Part shown: positions 1-11,478 of the stretch, piece by piece | How the letters are laid out: every line of letters begins with the position of its first letter | Position numbering within the stretch: position 1 is the stretch's first letter | NCBI RefSeq assembly: GCF_000003195.3 | Contig: NC_012873.2 | Span: forward strand, 8,579,894 to 8,643,893 | Reading direction: 5' to 3' | DNA length: 64,000 nucleotides | Source: Sorghum bicolor | Lineage: Eukaryota > Streptophyta > Magnoliopsida > Poales > Poaceae | Made by a program: the position numbers and the translations under genes | Notes under the pieces: model-generated | What the model saw: the letters and a program-made list of their open reading frames with translations, nothing else | Databases searched by the model: none | What the model was told of the DNA's origin: nothing

Positions 1-700
1 AAACTCGCATAGTTCCCCCTCTTCCTCCTTTCACTCACATTCTCTTCTCCCCCCATATTCCCACATTGCCTAGCTCCACTGCCTCTCGTCTTCGTCCTTG
101 ACCACAATTGCTCCAAACCCTAGCCTCTTCTACTTTATATTCGACGCAAGCTTCACCACCTCCACCACTCCCTAGGCTCCGGTGGTGCATCACCGCTTCC
201 GCCACCACGCTAATCCTAGACTCTTCCTCCTTCATGGCTGATGTCCTTACCACCTGCACTACTCAACCGGTCTCTTCCATTGCTCTATAATCATCTTTGA
301 CCACTAGTACTGTTATTCCAGCCGACTCTCTGAAACACCCTTCTAAGCCGATAGCCATGGAAACCCCTCGAAAGCTCGAAACCTAACGCTGACGCGATCT
401 TGATAATATGCAACGGTAGGTGGGTTCTTCGTCCATTTTTTTTTTGTCATGGATTAAGCACTTACCATTCTTTATTACTAATAACAAGTAGCTAATTTTG
501 TTCGCCGGGACAGTGGAATCCTGTGAAATCTCATGGACTAGCCAGTCATACGGTGGACTGTTTTACCCTTCCGTTAACATGCCAAATGGAGCGAGTAATC
601 AAATCTACAACGGGGGGCTGCGCTGCAATAATAGGGAAGTGTAGGAATGGCGGAGCGAATATAGGACAGCGAAAGGCAAGTCCTCCGCCCCCAAAGGGAG
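1..700. other. upstream region, no gene recognised
   Basis: The first 400 bases are CT-rich on the + strand with only short ORFs that resemble nothing I recognise. From about 480 the sequence is mixed. It is probably the distal promoter of the NDL gene that starts at 946, or the end of an unseen feature to the left. Confidence 0.4.
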
Positions 701-721
701 AGAGAAGGGGGGCGCCGAGGT

Positions 722-748
<27 letters not shown>
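722..748 (+). repeat. (GA)n microsatellite
   Basis: A run of about 13 GA dinucleotides sits roughly 200 bp upstream of the NDL start codon, in the proximal promoter or 5' leader. GA/CT tracts are common next to plant transcription starts; a role here is inference. Confidence 0.9.
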
Positions 749-753
<5 letters not shown>

Positions 754-945
754 AACTGTGCGCCCGCCTGCCCCCTCCTTCCGTCGTTTATAAGCGACGG
801 CAACGCAGGCGAAGAAGCCGGGGAGGGAGGGGCGCACGAGGCAATTTATAGGGAGGAGGAAGGAAGAGGAGCGGCCGGGCCTGAGCAAAGCAGGCCGGGC
901 CAGCCATCTCTCCTCTGCGGCGTCCGAGCGGGGGCGGCGCCCGAG

Positions 946-3900
946 ATGGGGGACTCCGGCGGCTCCGTCGTGTCGGTCGACGTCGAGCGCATCTCCTTCG
1001 GTGGCAAGGTCCGTCGTACAACGGCTTGCCTGTTCCTCCTCCCCGATTCTTTGTTTCTCGGCTGGAATTCTTTTTGTTTTCTCCTGCGGCTTGCTGGCGT
1101 TGGGTCTCGGACCCTCGGGGCGTGAAAAGATGCTAGCTTGGTGGTGGTATCTACTGGTGGTTTGGGGCAGAGGAGGGATTGTGCCCTTGAATTTTGTCGC
1201 CCCTGGTCGTAATCGGATTTCCTGGTTGCATTGCTTTTGCGATTCTATTGCGGCATTTGGTCAGTTCAGCAACTTGTTTCGGTTTGTTGTGTTCTTGCTC
1301 ATGGATATCCATTCCCGCCCCTTATCCACTCGGATTACGAAGCCCGGATAGAATTCATCTTTTTTTTAATACTACTATATGGCCCTTGCCTCTTGCGACC
1401 CGCGATTCGTGAAGCTGCATTTCGTCGGCTGCTGAAGCAGCAGCAGCCAGCCTTCCTTTAAAGTAGCTGCGACATGGCGGATTCCTCGCCGCCGCGTCTC
1501 CGGCGTCCTTCCATGTCAATAACTCAATATCCTCCCCCCTGTTCTTGCCCAGCCTGGCTTCCTAGTTAGTTGACGTAATCCAGCTCCTCAATCGCTTGTA
1601 TTGTGTGCGTCTTATGCCCCTTCATCACACGATTTTAGCGCTAAAGATTCTGGCGCGACGCTCTTGCGTGCTGCTTCGGTGTCCTAACCACCACTTTTCT
1701 TGTACCTCTTGTTTCAGCAGGGCTTCCTAAACTGTCTAGTTCTTTATTTGTTTGGTTGGGCTCGTTTGGTGGTTCTCGGTGGAGTGGTTTCTTTCTTTCT
1801 GAACGAATTCCTTACTCGGCAAACGGCCGTTGGCCCTGGAAATTTGCCACTTTTAATAAATATATAATAGAAAAGAGGGTCTGATTTGTGTTTTTCTGTT
1901 GGTTAATTTTAATATAAACGTTTACTTGAAACTCGTTTGCCGTAGGAAGACTTCATGCAGTTTGGACAGATGTCCCTCTTTGACTGTGGACTCGTGCCTG
2001 ATTAAACGGGGTGAAAAAAATTTAGTGTAGTTTACAAGTCCCTTTCGATGCGAATTTCTTTTAACTTCCAATTCTATGCTTGTGAGCTGGCAGTCAAACA
2101 ATTTCTCGGTACAATATTTATGTGGTGATCGGCTGTCCCTGTGACAGAAAGCAACTATAATTTGTGTTGGCATATTCTTTTCTTGACAAGTGTAGTTATG
2201 TTGCTTGTGTTATGGTGGAGGAACCATCTGTAGTTCGAATTATGTTCTGTACCACTTCTCTTTGCTGGCCTAGAAGGCAATGGTTGTGGAACCATCACTT
2301 TAGCACCACTTTCATCATCACAATGAAACTATTATATTCTCCTCCTCTTTTGCTAGCATCTTGTCAGCCTTTTAGTATTATATACGGAAAACAGAGATCC
2401 TTCCATCATGAAGTCATCACCTTTGCGTCATTTGGGAGAAATACTTGCCTTCAAGGTTGAAGCGTCAGTGGAGGACTGCCAAGTTTGCTCCCCTGAAAGA
2501 AGTGTTGGAAATAGTCACCTAATTTCTTTCTTGACCGGGTTTAAAGGACCATTTCTCTTTGCATGGTGTTTCTGGGCTGTACCTCAGCTTCCACTGACAG
2601 CTTAGTTGTAGTATGAACTATGGACACAGAAAGTGTATGACAGGCTAACTGTTAAGCATTATATGGATTTAAATATCTTTACTTTGATTGATGCGCTGCT
2701 GGTCATGGTATAATGTACAACCACGTCTTCAATAGACTGACATATGGTACATTTACTAGCCTCAAACAATAGATGATTTGGTAGAAATGTCTTCTGCCAG
2801 CATCAGCGGATGCATGCCTAGAACTCTAAACAATAGTTGTTTCTTATTTTCTTGTGTAAATTGCAATGTGAGAAATTTCAACCTTCCTGCTGGATGAAGT
2901 TCTCTTTAGGAATTCTCACTAGCTTTTTGTCCTTTTTTTGACATGTTTTACTTCTTATCTATTCAGGAACACCATATACAAACGAGTCATGGACCTGTAT
3001 CTGTTGCAGTGTATGGTGACCATGACAAGCCTGCCCTTGTTACTTATCCTGATATTGCTTTAAACCGTAAGTACTACCACTCATTTAAAGTATACCAGTT
3101 CTCCCTGCAATTTTTTCCAGCAATTTATAAACACTCGTCTCCTTGTTATAACCTGTCAGATATGTCCTGCTTCCAAGGACTATTGTTCTGTCCTGAAGCT
3201 GCTTCACTGCTGCTTCATAATTTTTGCATTTACCATATTAGCCCCCCAGGACATGAGGTAATATTATATTAGAAATAAAACATGTGTTTGTCCATAATGT
3301 TATTATGCTTTTGTAGTTCTATGGCCTCCCTAGTGCTTTTTTTTTTCATTCATTTGAGAACCATGCAGTTAGGAGCTGCTCCAATTTCGCCAAATGCTCC
3401 TATACCTTCTGTTGATGACTTGGCAGATCAGGTTGCAGATGTCCTCGATTTCTTTGGGTAAATCCTTTATTAAATTATCTCATAATTCTGAAAAAAAAAC
3501 AAATGATTGGAGTAATCTTATGTTGTCTGGTTCAATTTGCTCCTTCCAGATTAGGCTCTGTTATGTGCTTTGGTGTCACTGCAGGTGCCTACATTCTAAC
3601 TCTGTTTGCGGTATGTGCTTCTTCAGAATTAGTGTGTTAATATTTATTGCCTCCATAAATTTTTTTATTGAATTATCTTCTTTTTTCAGACAAAGTATAG
3701 GGAGCGGGTACTAGGTCTTATCCTTGTTTCACCCCTATGTAAAGGCCCCACTTGGACTGAGTGGTTATACAGTAAGGTAGCTTTGCTGCGAATGACTCTG
3801 ACCCTCTGATTTACATATTTATCAAAAGCAGATGACTCTATTAACACAGTAATATTCTCAGGTGACATCCAATCTGCTGTATTACTATGGGATGTGTGGG

Positions 3901-4764
3901 TTGGTGAAGGAGTGCCTACTTCAGCGGTACTTCAGCAAGGTAGATAAGTTATTTTGGTTTTATCCAGCTTGCATTTCTTTGGTTGATCTTGAATAATTTA
4001 TTACGGTATCTTATACTCCTTAGGAAGTGCGAGGATTCTCTGAATTACCCGAATCAGACATAGTGCAGGCTTGTAAAAGCGTAAGTACCACAGTGCTTTC
4101 ACTTTATTAATTCTGATTTTATTTTAATATATTATTAAGTGTTAACATCTTCTGTTACATCCTGTAGTTGCTAGATCAGCGGCAGAGCATGAATGTATGG
4201 CGCTTTGTTCAGACAATGAATGAGTACGTACACACACCTGTATATTATGATGATTATGCAGTTGAAAAACTTGATACCGAATTGAGGGGAAGTTACCATA
4301 CTTAATTGCTTTGAATTGATTTTCAGGAGATATGACTTGACTGAACAGCTAAAGCAACTTCAGTGTAGAACCCTGATTTTTGTCGGTGAGAATTCTCAGT
4401 TTCACACCGAGGCTGTTCACATGACATCAAAGCTCGACAAGAGATATTGTGCTCTAGTTGAGGTAACTAACAATCATCTACATGTTTGCCTGTACCTCAA
4501 CACTCTCCAGCATCTAAATATTACTTGTTCTCTAAATTGCAGGTCCAAGCATGTGGATCACTCGTAACTGAGGAGCAACCACATGCAATGCTTATACCAA
4601 TGGAGTACTTCTTCATGGGATATGGCTTGTACAGGCCTAGCCAGCTGGACTGCAGCCCGCGCAGCCCCCTGAGCCCATTCTGTATATCGCCGGATCTCCT
4701 GTCACCTGAGAGCATGGGGGTGAAGCTAAAGCCGATCAAAACGCGAGTCAGGCTTGAAGTGTAG
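946..4764 (+). CDS. NDR family / N-MYC downregulated-like (NDL) protein, 11 exons
   Basis: I assembled 11 coding exons with GT-AG introns and matching phases: 946-1008, 2967-3066, 3160-3257, 3369-3457, 3550-3610, 3690-3776, 3862-3939, 4024-4080, 4168-4223, 4327-4462 and 4543-4764. They total 1047 nt, a 348-aa protein, the usual length for plant NDL/SF21 proteins. Diagnostic segments are [19 protein letters not shown] near residue 23, TYPDIALNH, the [13 protein letters not shown] block, a [13 protein letters not shown] core and [17 protein letters not shown] proteins have an alpha/beta-hydrolase fold but are generally held to lack the catalytic residues. Arabidopsis NDL proteins bind the G-protein beta subunit and affect auxin transport (family knowledge). 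The ATG at 946 opens exon 1 and is followed by a Ser/Gly-rich start typical of the family. Intron 1 is long (about 1.96 kb). The C-terminal Ser/Pro-rich tail is plant-typical. The assignment is firm; exact function is inferred. Confidence 0.93.
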
Positions 4765-5112
4765 CAGAAGTGAGTAATGGGATGGGGCGCTTAGGGGCTG
4801 ACATGGTGAGAGGTTAGGCTAACTTGCAGGTCTGTCTTAATTTTTTTGGAGGTATAAAGTCAAGATACCTGTTATACTGCCATGTACATATAGGAAAATG
4901 CTAGGTTGGTGAGCTCGGCTGGGGTGGGTGGGTTCTTGTATTCTTTGATTTGTAGCCTGATGAAACCTGTAAATTTGGTATACATTGTTTATCAAAGGAA
5001 AGTGAAAGAAATAATAGCAGAAGGTGAGGTGTTGCCAATCATTAGCTGTCTCTTGTCTGCTTTGCCTGCCTTGAAGGGAAGAGGAATGTTCTTGTGAGCT
5101 GGACTTGTGAAC
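4765..5112 (+). other. probable 3' UTR and flank of the NDL gene
   Basis: The sequence after the NDL stop is T-rich and non-coding, with no ORF resembling a protein. It is the likely 3' UTR, though no poly(A) signal is clear enough to place the end. Confidence 0.55.
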
Positions 5113-5263
5113 TCCTAAATTCTCATTCGGTGTACAGTGTCTTGTGCCATTATTCTGGCTGAAGCTTTTAGATTATTGTTGGCATGGTCCTAAATCCTCA
5201 TTGGGTGTGCAGTCTCTTATGCCATTATTCCGGCTGAAGCTTTTAGATTATTGTTGGCATGGT
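5113..5263. repeat. two-copy tandem duplication of about 75 bp
   Basis: Copy 1 (5113-5188) and copy 2 (5189-5263) abut exactly and differ at a handful of positions. Both run from CCTAAAT through GGCTGAAGCTTTTAGATTA to GGCATGGT. The repeat lies a few hundred bases past the NDL stop, so it may be in its 3' UTR or terminator region. Confidence 0.9.
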
Positions 5264-5503
5264 TGCATTCATTGTTTTTGTTTTCCCATAAAGAATGTGG
5301 TGTCAAGATTAGATATGGTTCCCCAAAGAAGCATATATCCAAGGAGGGACCAGCTGTATGTATTTGTTCGATTTGTTTGGTGTTGATTTGATTTGATTCC
5401 TTTGCATTGCTTAGGATTGGGACAAGGTATTTAGATACAGGCAGGTGCGGTTTGCAATTCTGTCTTGATGTGCCCTGTCGTAAGCATATACGTATGCAGC
5501 TGG

Positions 5504-5934
5504 TACAAGGTTTGGCTGAGTGACTGCAACATATTCTCTCAACATGGTGCATCTGACTGATTCAAAACATAGTGTATCTGACAGTGTGGGCTCTGTCACC
5601 ATGCATGCCTCCAGGAGTCCACATGGCACTACACTACACTACATTGTTCTGGCTGCCCTGGTATAAGGTTTGGCTGAGTGGCTGCAACAAATTCTCTCAA
5701 CAAGGTGTATCTGAGTGATTCAAAACATGGTGTATCTGACAGTGTGGGCTTTGTTACCATGCATGCCTCTAGGAGTCCAGATGACACTACACTATACTAC
5801 ATATTCTCTCAACATGTTGTTTCTGAATGATTCAAAACATGGTGTATCTGACAGTGTGGGCTTTGTCACCATGCATGCCTCCAGGAGTGCAGTCCAGATG
5901 GCACTACACTACAGTCTACATTGTTCTGGACCAG
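5504..5934. repeat. three-unit tandem repeat, units of about 112-158 bp
   Basis: Three units share the core GATTCAAAACATNGTGTATC, a following CAGTGTGGGCT and the ACCATGCATGCCTC block. The ATTCTCTCAACA anchor lies near 5533, 5691 and 5803, giving spacings of 158 and 112 bp; unit 3 lacks the first 40 or so bases. Short ORFs inside are repeat by-products, not genes. Confidence 0.88.
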
Positions 5935-6009
5935 AGGCGACGCCATCAGAATTCACAAGAGACGACGATGGCTGACTCGATGCTCACGATGTATATCTTC
6001 TACAGCTAG

Positions 6010-8430
6010 AGGTCCTTACTACTAGATGACAGTGCTGTTGTAACCACCGGAAGGAAATGCACGCGTGACGAATCGTTTCTGTTGCCGGTTTCTGTCCCTC
6101 ATCGCTCCAGCCGAGCCCAGGGTGGTGTCACCGTCATTGTCACTGTCACATATCAGCTCTGCTCAACCTCTTTCTGTGAAGCCCACCAGCAGCCCATGCA
6201 TTCTTCACCCAACCCTAGCTACTAGGTGCAGGCGCAGCCTCATGCATTTTTGGTTGTTTCTTCAGAAAGGTGGTCTGTTGCTCGTGCATCGTGCTGCCAC
6301 GTCTGTGACACCATGATTTTTTTCTTCCAAGTGCTTGCTGTCTAGTGCCATGTTGGTTGTTTTTCGATGAAAAAAAAGTACTATGTTGGTACAGTCGGCC
6401 ATTCTTTTTCTAGAAAACACTTACTCCCTTCGTCCTAAAAAGATTATTGTTTTAGGTAGATTCACCTAAAACAACGGGTTTTTTTTTAGACGAAGAGAAT
6501 ACTATGTAGCTTCATATACACAACACTTATATAAGACTGCGCTAACACCGAATGTATATTTCCAGACGAGCGTATTTCACATATCACCGAAAGTTAGCTA
6601 GCTGCAAATACAAACTGAGACAGAAACTCTATCACAAAGCCTAACTATGATCATTTCACTAGAAAGAACATTTGTTGCTCCAAGGAAGTAGATACGCCCT
6701 AGTGCTTCTAGTTGTAGCTAGGCAGCATTCAGCAATGGATGGCAACACAGTCAGACGCCATATTGCACGTTGCACAAGCTATATGAATCATTGTACATTT
6801 GCACTATACACTGAATAGACAAAAGAGTGTAGCACTACATTGCACTGCCCTGAAGTCTGAAGGCTCACTTGGTTTTTAACCTCCTCTTGATTTTTTTTAA
6901 ACAAAATACAATTTTTAACCATTTATGTATAGCTCGAAGGAGTTCTTCTAATTATCAAATGCCGAGGGCAGAGCAAATGTCGCCATTGAGTCTGCAAGTT
7001 TTCTGACAACATCTACGTGGATTTCAGAACTGGAGGCACGTCAACGCCATTTGACTCTACATTAAAGATAGCTAACACTCAACAAGACCTTAGTGCACAT
7101 TTAGATAATATCTTGCATATGTTTTGATAAGTAGGTTAGAGACCACTGGTTTTAAGTTGCCTAATTTACTCTGCCCTTAGACGTCACGGTCCCTTCACAT
7201 ATCATAGCTCAAGCACGCATAAAAGCACACAGCTAAAGGATTGTCGTCCATGCAATAGCGTCCAGGAGTGTGGGCACATTATATAAAAAAATGGTTATAA
7301 CATACATAGGTTTTGAACACAAAATCTCAATCAATACAAAACTTACTGTCAGAAAATTAAGGCTTTTCTCACATGGCCATTGAACTCCTTGTGTTGATGT
7401 GTTCATGAGTTGGGACATATACATAGATGCTTGAGGAATATGTTAATAAGCATGGTCATTCTAAATCAAAACCAAATTGCACAGCCCCTTGCATGTAGAA
7501 CTTGTTTGGTTGGGAGCCTGAAGCAATTTTGCCGAGCCTCTCTGCTGCCTGTATCCTAGATGCGCCATCTTTGGTTCATGTCCTCTGGTTAGCTGCCTGT
7601 GCCAGGCAAGTGGATCCTTTGCCAGGCCAGTGAAATCAAGCGTCTGGTGCCTGCACAAGTTACCTGAGCCAATAATGTTGGTTAGTTGGTTGACTACCCA
7701 GGAGATCATGAAACACACCTTAATCGGCATTATTTATTTGCAAAAGCTGTCACTGTATTTATCCTTTAATTAAACAATATCAGACCTTTCTACTAGAAAT
7801 ATATTTCCTATTCAATCTTATTAAACGAGATTATCTTAGTATTAGACACATGACAACAATGTTATAGGTATCTCATAGCTTGTGTCCTTTCTATGAAGTC
7901 AAATTTCTATTAGACTAATCAATCAGAGAGTAGCGGTCACCTGATTGCAGATGTGTCCATGGAAGTAATACACCAGAACACTCTTCAATCTCCTGCAAAC
8001 ATTAATTTGACTGCATTAGTTATTAGAACTTAGAAGTAGAAGCGAATTGAACCTAACTTAGTTAGTTAGGTTCATTGTGGTGGAACCTACTCACCCGAAT
8101 TCCAATTTCTTGGCAAAACGATGTGTCGATAACAAGACGTGCGTAGTGATAGTGCTAATGATACTCATAGAGATAAGATTTGTGTGTTCATAGAAACGAA
8201 TGTGCTGGCTTTATCGTTGTTGTGTTTTATGGTAGTGATATGATCAATTTTCATGATGGTCAAGCCATTTAAAATCAATCTTCAGTGTCACAACTCACAA
8301 CTAGTATTTGAACCTTGGAAAAAAAACTGAGCGATAACCGATTAGTATAGTAGTATAGGGTCATGGCAAAATATATATAGCCCTACTAAAACTGCCACGC
8401 ACAATGAGTTGTGATGAGAACAAAAAAAAA
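6010..8430. other. AT-rich intergenic DNA
   Basis: Apart from the small MITE at 6424-6499 I see no gene, RNA or well-bounded element. ORFs are short and compositionally random. Confidence 0.5.
6424..6499. mobile_element. short Stowaway-like MITE
   Basis: The ends CTCCCTTCGTCC and AGACGAAGAGAA are imperfect inverted repeats flanked on both sides by TA (6422-6423 and 6500-6501), the Tc1/mariner target duplication. At 76 bp it is close to the minimum size, with an internal small hairpin (TTTTAGGTAGATTCACCTAAAA). Confidence 0.75.
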
Positions 8431-9900
8431 CGGCTTTGCTCGCGCCGGACATCCGGCGCGTGAGACGCGTCCGGACGCCGGCGCCTATTGTCTGCCCGCA
8501 TCTGATTACTAAATTTGTTAGTAGCTGGTTTCCTATAACTTCTGTTATTGGTTTTTTTACATTATGTTCGTGGGCAGTGGACTGCCAGACTCTGCCCGCA
8601 TCTGATCACGGTTGTATACAGCTTCTGCCCGCCTGGTCACGCGTTGCTGTGCCTAGCCGAGTTGCTACCGCATCTGCTCGCACGCTGTTGCTGCCACACT
8701 TGCCCGTGCATTGCTGCTCCTGTTGTTGCCGTGCCCACGGGCCGGTCTCGCTAGCTGCTAAAATATGCATGCTCCTGTTACCGCGCGTGTCCACTCCACT
8801 TCCTACGCCTCTATGCCTGCAGGGACCTATGCCCACTTTGTACTACTACTCACACTTGTAATATGAAGTATTTGCTGAAACATACGTCTAAACCAGATGA
8901 AACACTTAGAATATTACAAACATATGGAAAAACTATTTAGTGCAACATCGGAATATAAATACTACAACACCGCAAAAATATATAGTGCAACATAAAAAAA
9001 CATGTACTACAACAACGAAAATTATGTACTGCAACATCAAAAATTATATACTGCAACATCACAAAAATATATACTAGAACATCGAAAAACATATACTGCA
9101 ACAATAACATTTTTATACTGCAATATCAAAAATTATGTACTGCAACATCACAAAAATATATAGTAGAACATCGAAAAACATGTACTGCAACAACAAAATT
9201 TTTTTATTGTAATATCAAAAATTATGTACTGCAACATCACAAAAATGTGTAGTGCAACATCGAAAAAACATATACTACAACATTGGAAAAATATGTACTG
9301 CAACATAAACAAATATATACTCCAACATCTCAAATAGTAGTACTGCAATATTGTACAAATATCTGTTGCAATGACCCCGAACTCCCATTGCAACATTCCA
9401 AAATCATCTATTGCAATATTCTAAAAAACCCATTGCAACACGAGCAACAAAAAAACATACAAACAGCCCCAAGCTCATCACCTTTGAGCTCGCTGCAGGA
9501 AGGAGGGAATAGGACCATAGAGCTCACTAGAACTCTAGCCACCACCGTATCCTTTAGATCTAGAGGAAAAAAAGGAGGAACGCTCAGATTCAGAGAAGGA
9601 GTAGGAGATGGCTCAAAATCAGAGAAGGACCGACATGCCTCGTCAGAGCCATCAAGGTCATCCTCGTCTCTGTGAAGGGAAGGAGGGAGGGAGCGTAGCC
9701 GGACGGGACAACAACGAGCTAACGCGCGGGTGTGGCGTCCGTCCCGAGGGCGCAAGTAGAGGCCCGGAGAATGGCATTGCGGTGCGGAGGGGTGGGGGAG
9801 AGTGTGGGCGGAGTGGGCGCGGTAGAGCAGAGGGGTCACGGGCACGAGGAGAGTGCAAGCGGAGGGGCACGTGAGTTGATGACGATTGTCTTAATAGAAT
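8430..9900. repeat. dispersed composite repeat with a central degenerate ~20-bp array
   Basis: A GC-rich head (8436-8860, beginning CGCGCCGGACATCCGG) is followed by an AT-rich degenerate array (about 8930-9440) and a GC-rich tail (9440-9880). A second copy in opposite orientation lies at about 58150-59262, where GATGTCCGGGCGCTAGC mirrors this head. The family is unclassified. The layout suggests a non-autonomous DNA transposon, but I could not define terminal repeats or a target duplication. ORFs in the GC-rich parts do not resemble known proteins. Confidence 0.6.
8930..9440. repeat. degenerate tandem array, unit close to TACTGCAACATCAAAAATTA
   Basis: More than twenty imperfect units of about 20 bp, each with a GCAACAT-like core followed by an A-rich spacer, run without interruption. 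Near the right end units change to CATTGCAACA. It is part of the larger composite repeat at 8430-9900. Confidence 0.85.
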
Positions 9901-11478
9901 CATTACCGTACAAATAACATATCGAGGCCCATACGAAAATGATTGTTATTTATGTTGATCATGTTAACTTATATTTATGGTTTACATTTATTTTTAAATC
10001 AATAGTATTTTTGTGTACATACATGTAAATATAGACGGTCGCTATAGGTTGCACTAGCTGGTCGTTGAGTATATCATATCTCTCCATGCATGTTGATTAT
10101 ATTATCTTCTAGTATACATGTATGTCATGTATTCACGTGCCATATATATATATGTATATGTACATACTTGTATTACGTTAGCAAAGTTGTGTCTATGCAC
10201 TAAATTATAACTAGACCCACTTTTCTATATTAAAAAACTGGTACGGGCAGGTGCAGAATATAGAGCTATCTGTCGAAAAAAAAAGAAGAGTTGGGAAGAA
10301 GGGGCAGGGCGAGCTCAACGCTCCACCACGAGCGAGCAAGGCAGGAATGAGCAACACAGAGGCTGGCGGTTGGTTGCCGCGCGCCGTTTTTTTGCTCCGT
10401 CGCGGCCAAAGCTCCATGGGGAAGGCCGGGTCATGGCTCAAGCCCATTATTGACCCTTCCTCCCAACTCTGGTCGATGGACTATGGTCTCGTTATTTGAG
10501 CAGGCCTCTATGCGGTTAGAAAATCAGTACGGCACTAATAAGTACAGTATACTCAAACAAACACTAATACACGATCTGGCCTGACAAAATGAGCCCATGG
10601 ATCGAGGTCGGCTAACCCCAGGGCCCCAGTGCAAGCCCATCAAATAAGTACAGTATAAGCTGGGCTACTCCTTCATGTGCCGGGTGCCACACGTTTTTCG
10701 CTACTCTCTCTCTCTGTTGGTGTGTGTGAATTTGTGATATGCTAATTCCTTTGGGAAATTAAAAGATTTACAGTAATTGTATTGTCATGACCCGGTTTCG
10801 TTAAAAAAGTGAATGATTATAGTACTATGTCCCAGTAACAGCGGATTCCCACTGCTGAATGCCTGATAAATTCGGCTCGGCAGAAAAACTCAAGCGAAGA
10901 GGATCTAAAACTAGAAATAGAACCGGCTGTGGTTTGAGGGACCAACGCCAACCCCCGTCTTTGTTATGTGTTTGGTGGCCACCGATTTGGCAGGGTGTCT
11001 CCTCTGTCTAAAATTTGATGGAATTCATTTAGAAAAAAAAAATAACAACGTTGTTAGGACCATTGAAAACTATAATTTTTATCTTCTAACCCTCGTATCT
11101 GGAAGTGTGTTTGTGCTTTTGTGGCTCCAAATGCATTAGAATTTAGAAATGGGAATTAGGTACTCCCCCCTCCCTAAATAATTAATTCTTGGAGTGGCCT
11201 TCGGTTAAACATTTAAAAGTTCAATCTAATTTACAGAAAAGAGCACAAAGACTTATATGATACTAAATTAATTAACATCATTAGATTAGATGCACCATAC
11301 ACTATACTGAACAAAGACGTGATTGGTTAAAGCCGAAGTTTATGATCGCCATTATACTAGCTACGAGTACATGATGAAGATGTATTTAGCTAAACCATAT
11401 ATAAACAGGGAGTCATTTCCTATCCTACTTAGCATTATATTTAACATTTTTATATATGTGTCTAGGACGATGGCGAGT
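9900..11478. other. intergenic, one partial MITE end
   Basis: AT-rich sequence with a TA-rich stretch at about 10142-10165. At 11161 a single Stowaway-like end (TACTCCCCCCTCCCTAAATA) is followed by internal sequence resembling a longer Stowaway family, but no matching right end is visible, so it may be a truncated element. No gene seen. Confidence 0.4.

Noticed and set aside
8430..9900. Considered as a CRISPR-like or satellite array
   Set aside because: Units are degenerate and about 20 bp with no unique spacers, in a nuclear plant context; the array is embedded in a dispersed repeat.
9408..9917. Overlapping ORFs of up to 145 codons on both strands
   Set aside because: They lie in the GC-rich tail of the composite repeat and have no recognisable domain.
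11161..11420. Complete Stowaway element starting at TACTCCCCCCTCCC
   Set aside because: Only one end is visible; AGGGAGT near 11409 is too short and diverged to serve as the partner.
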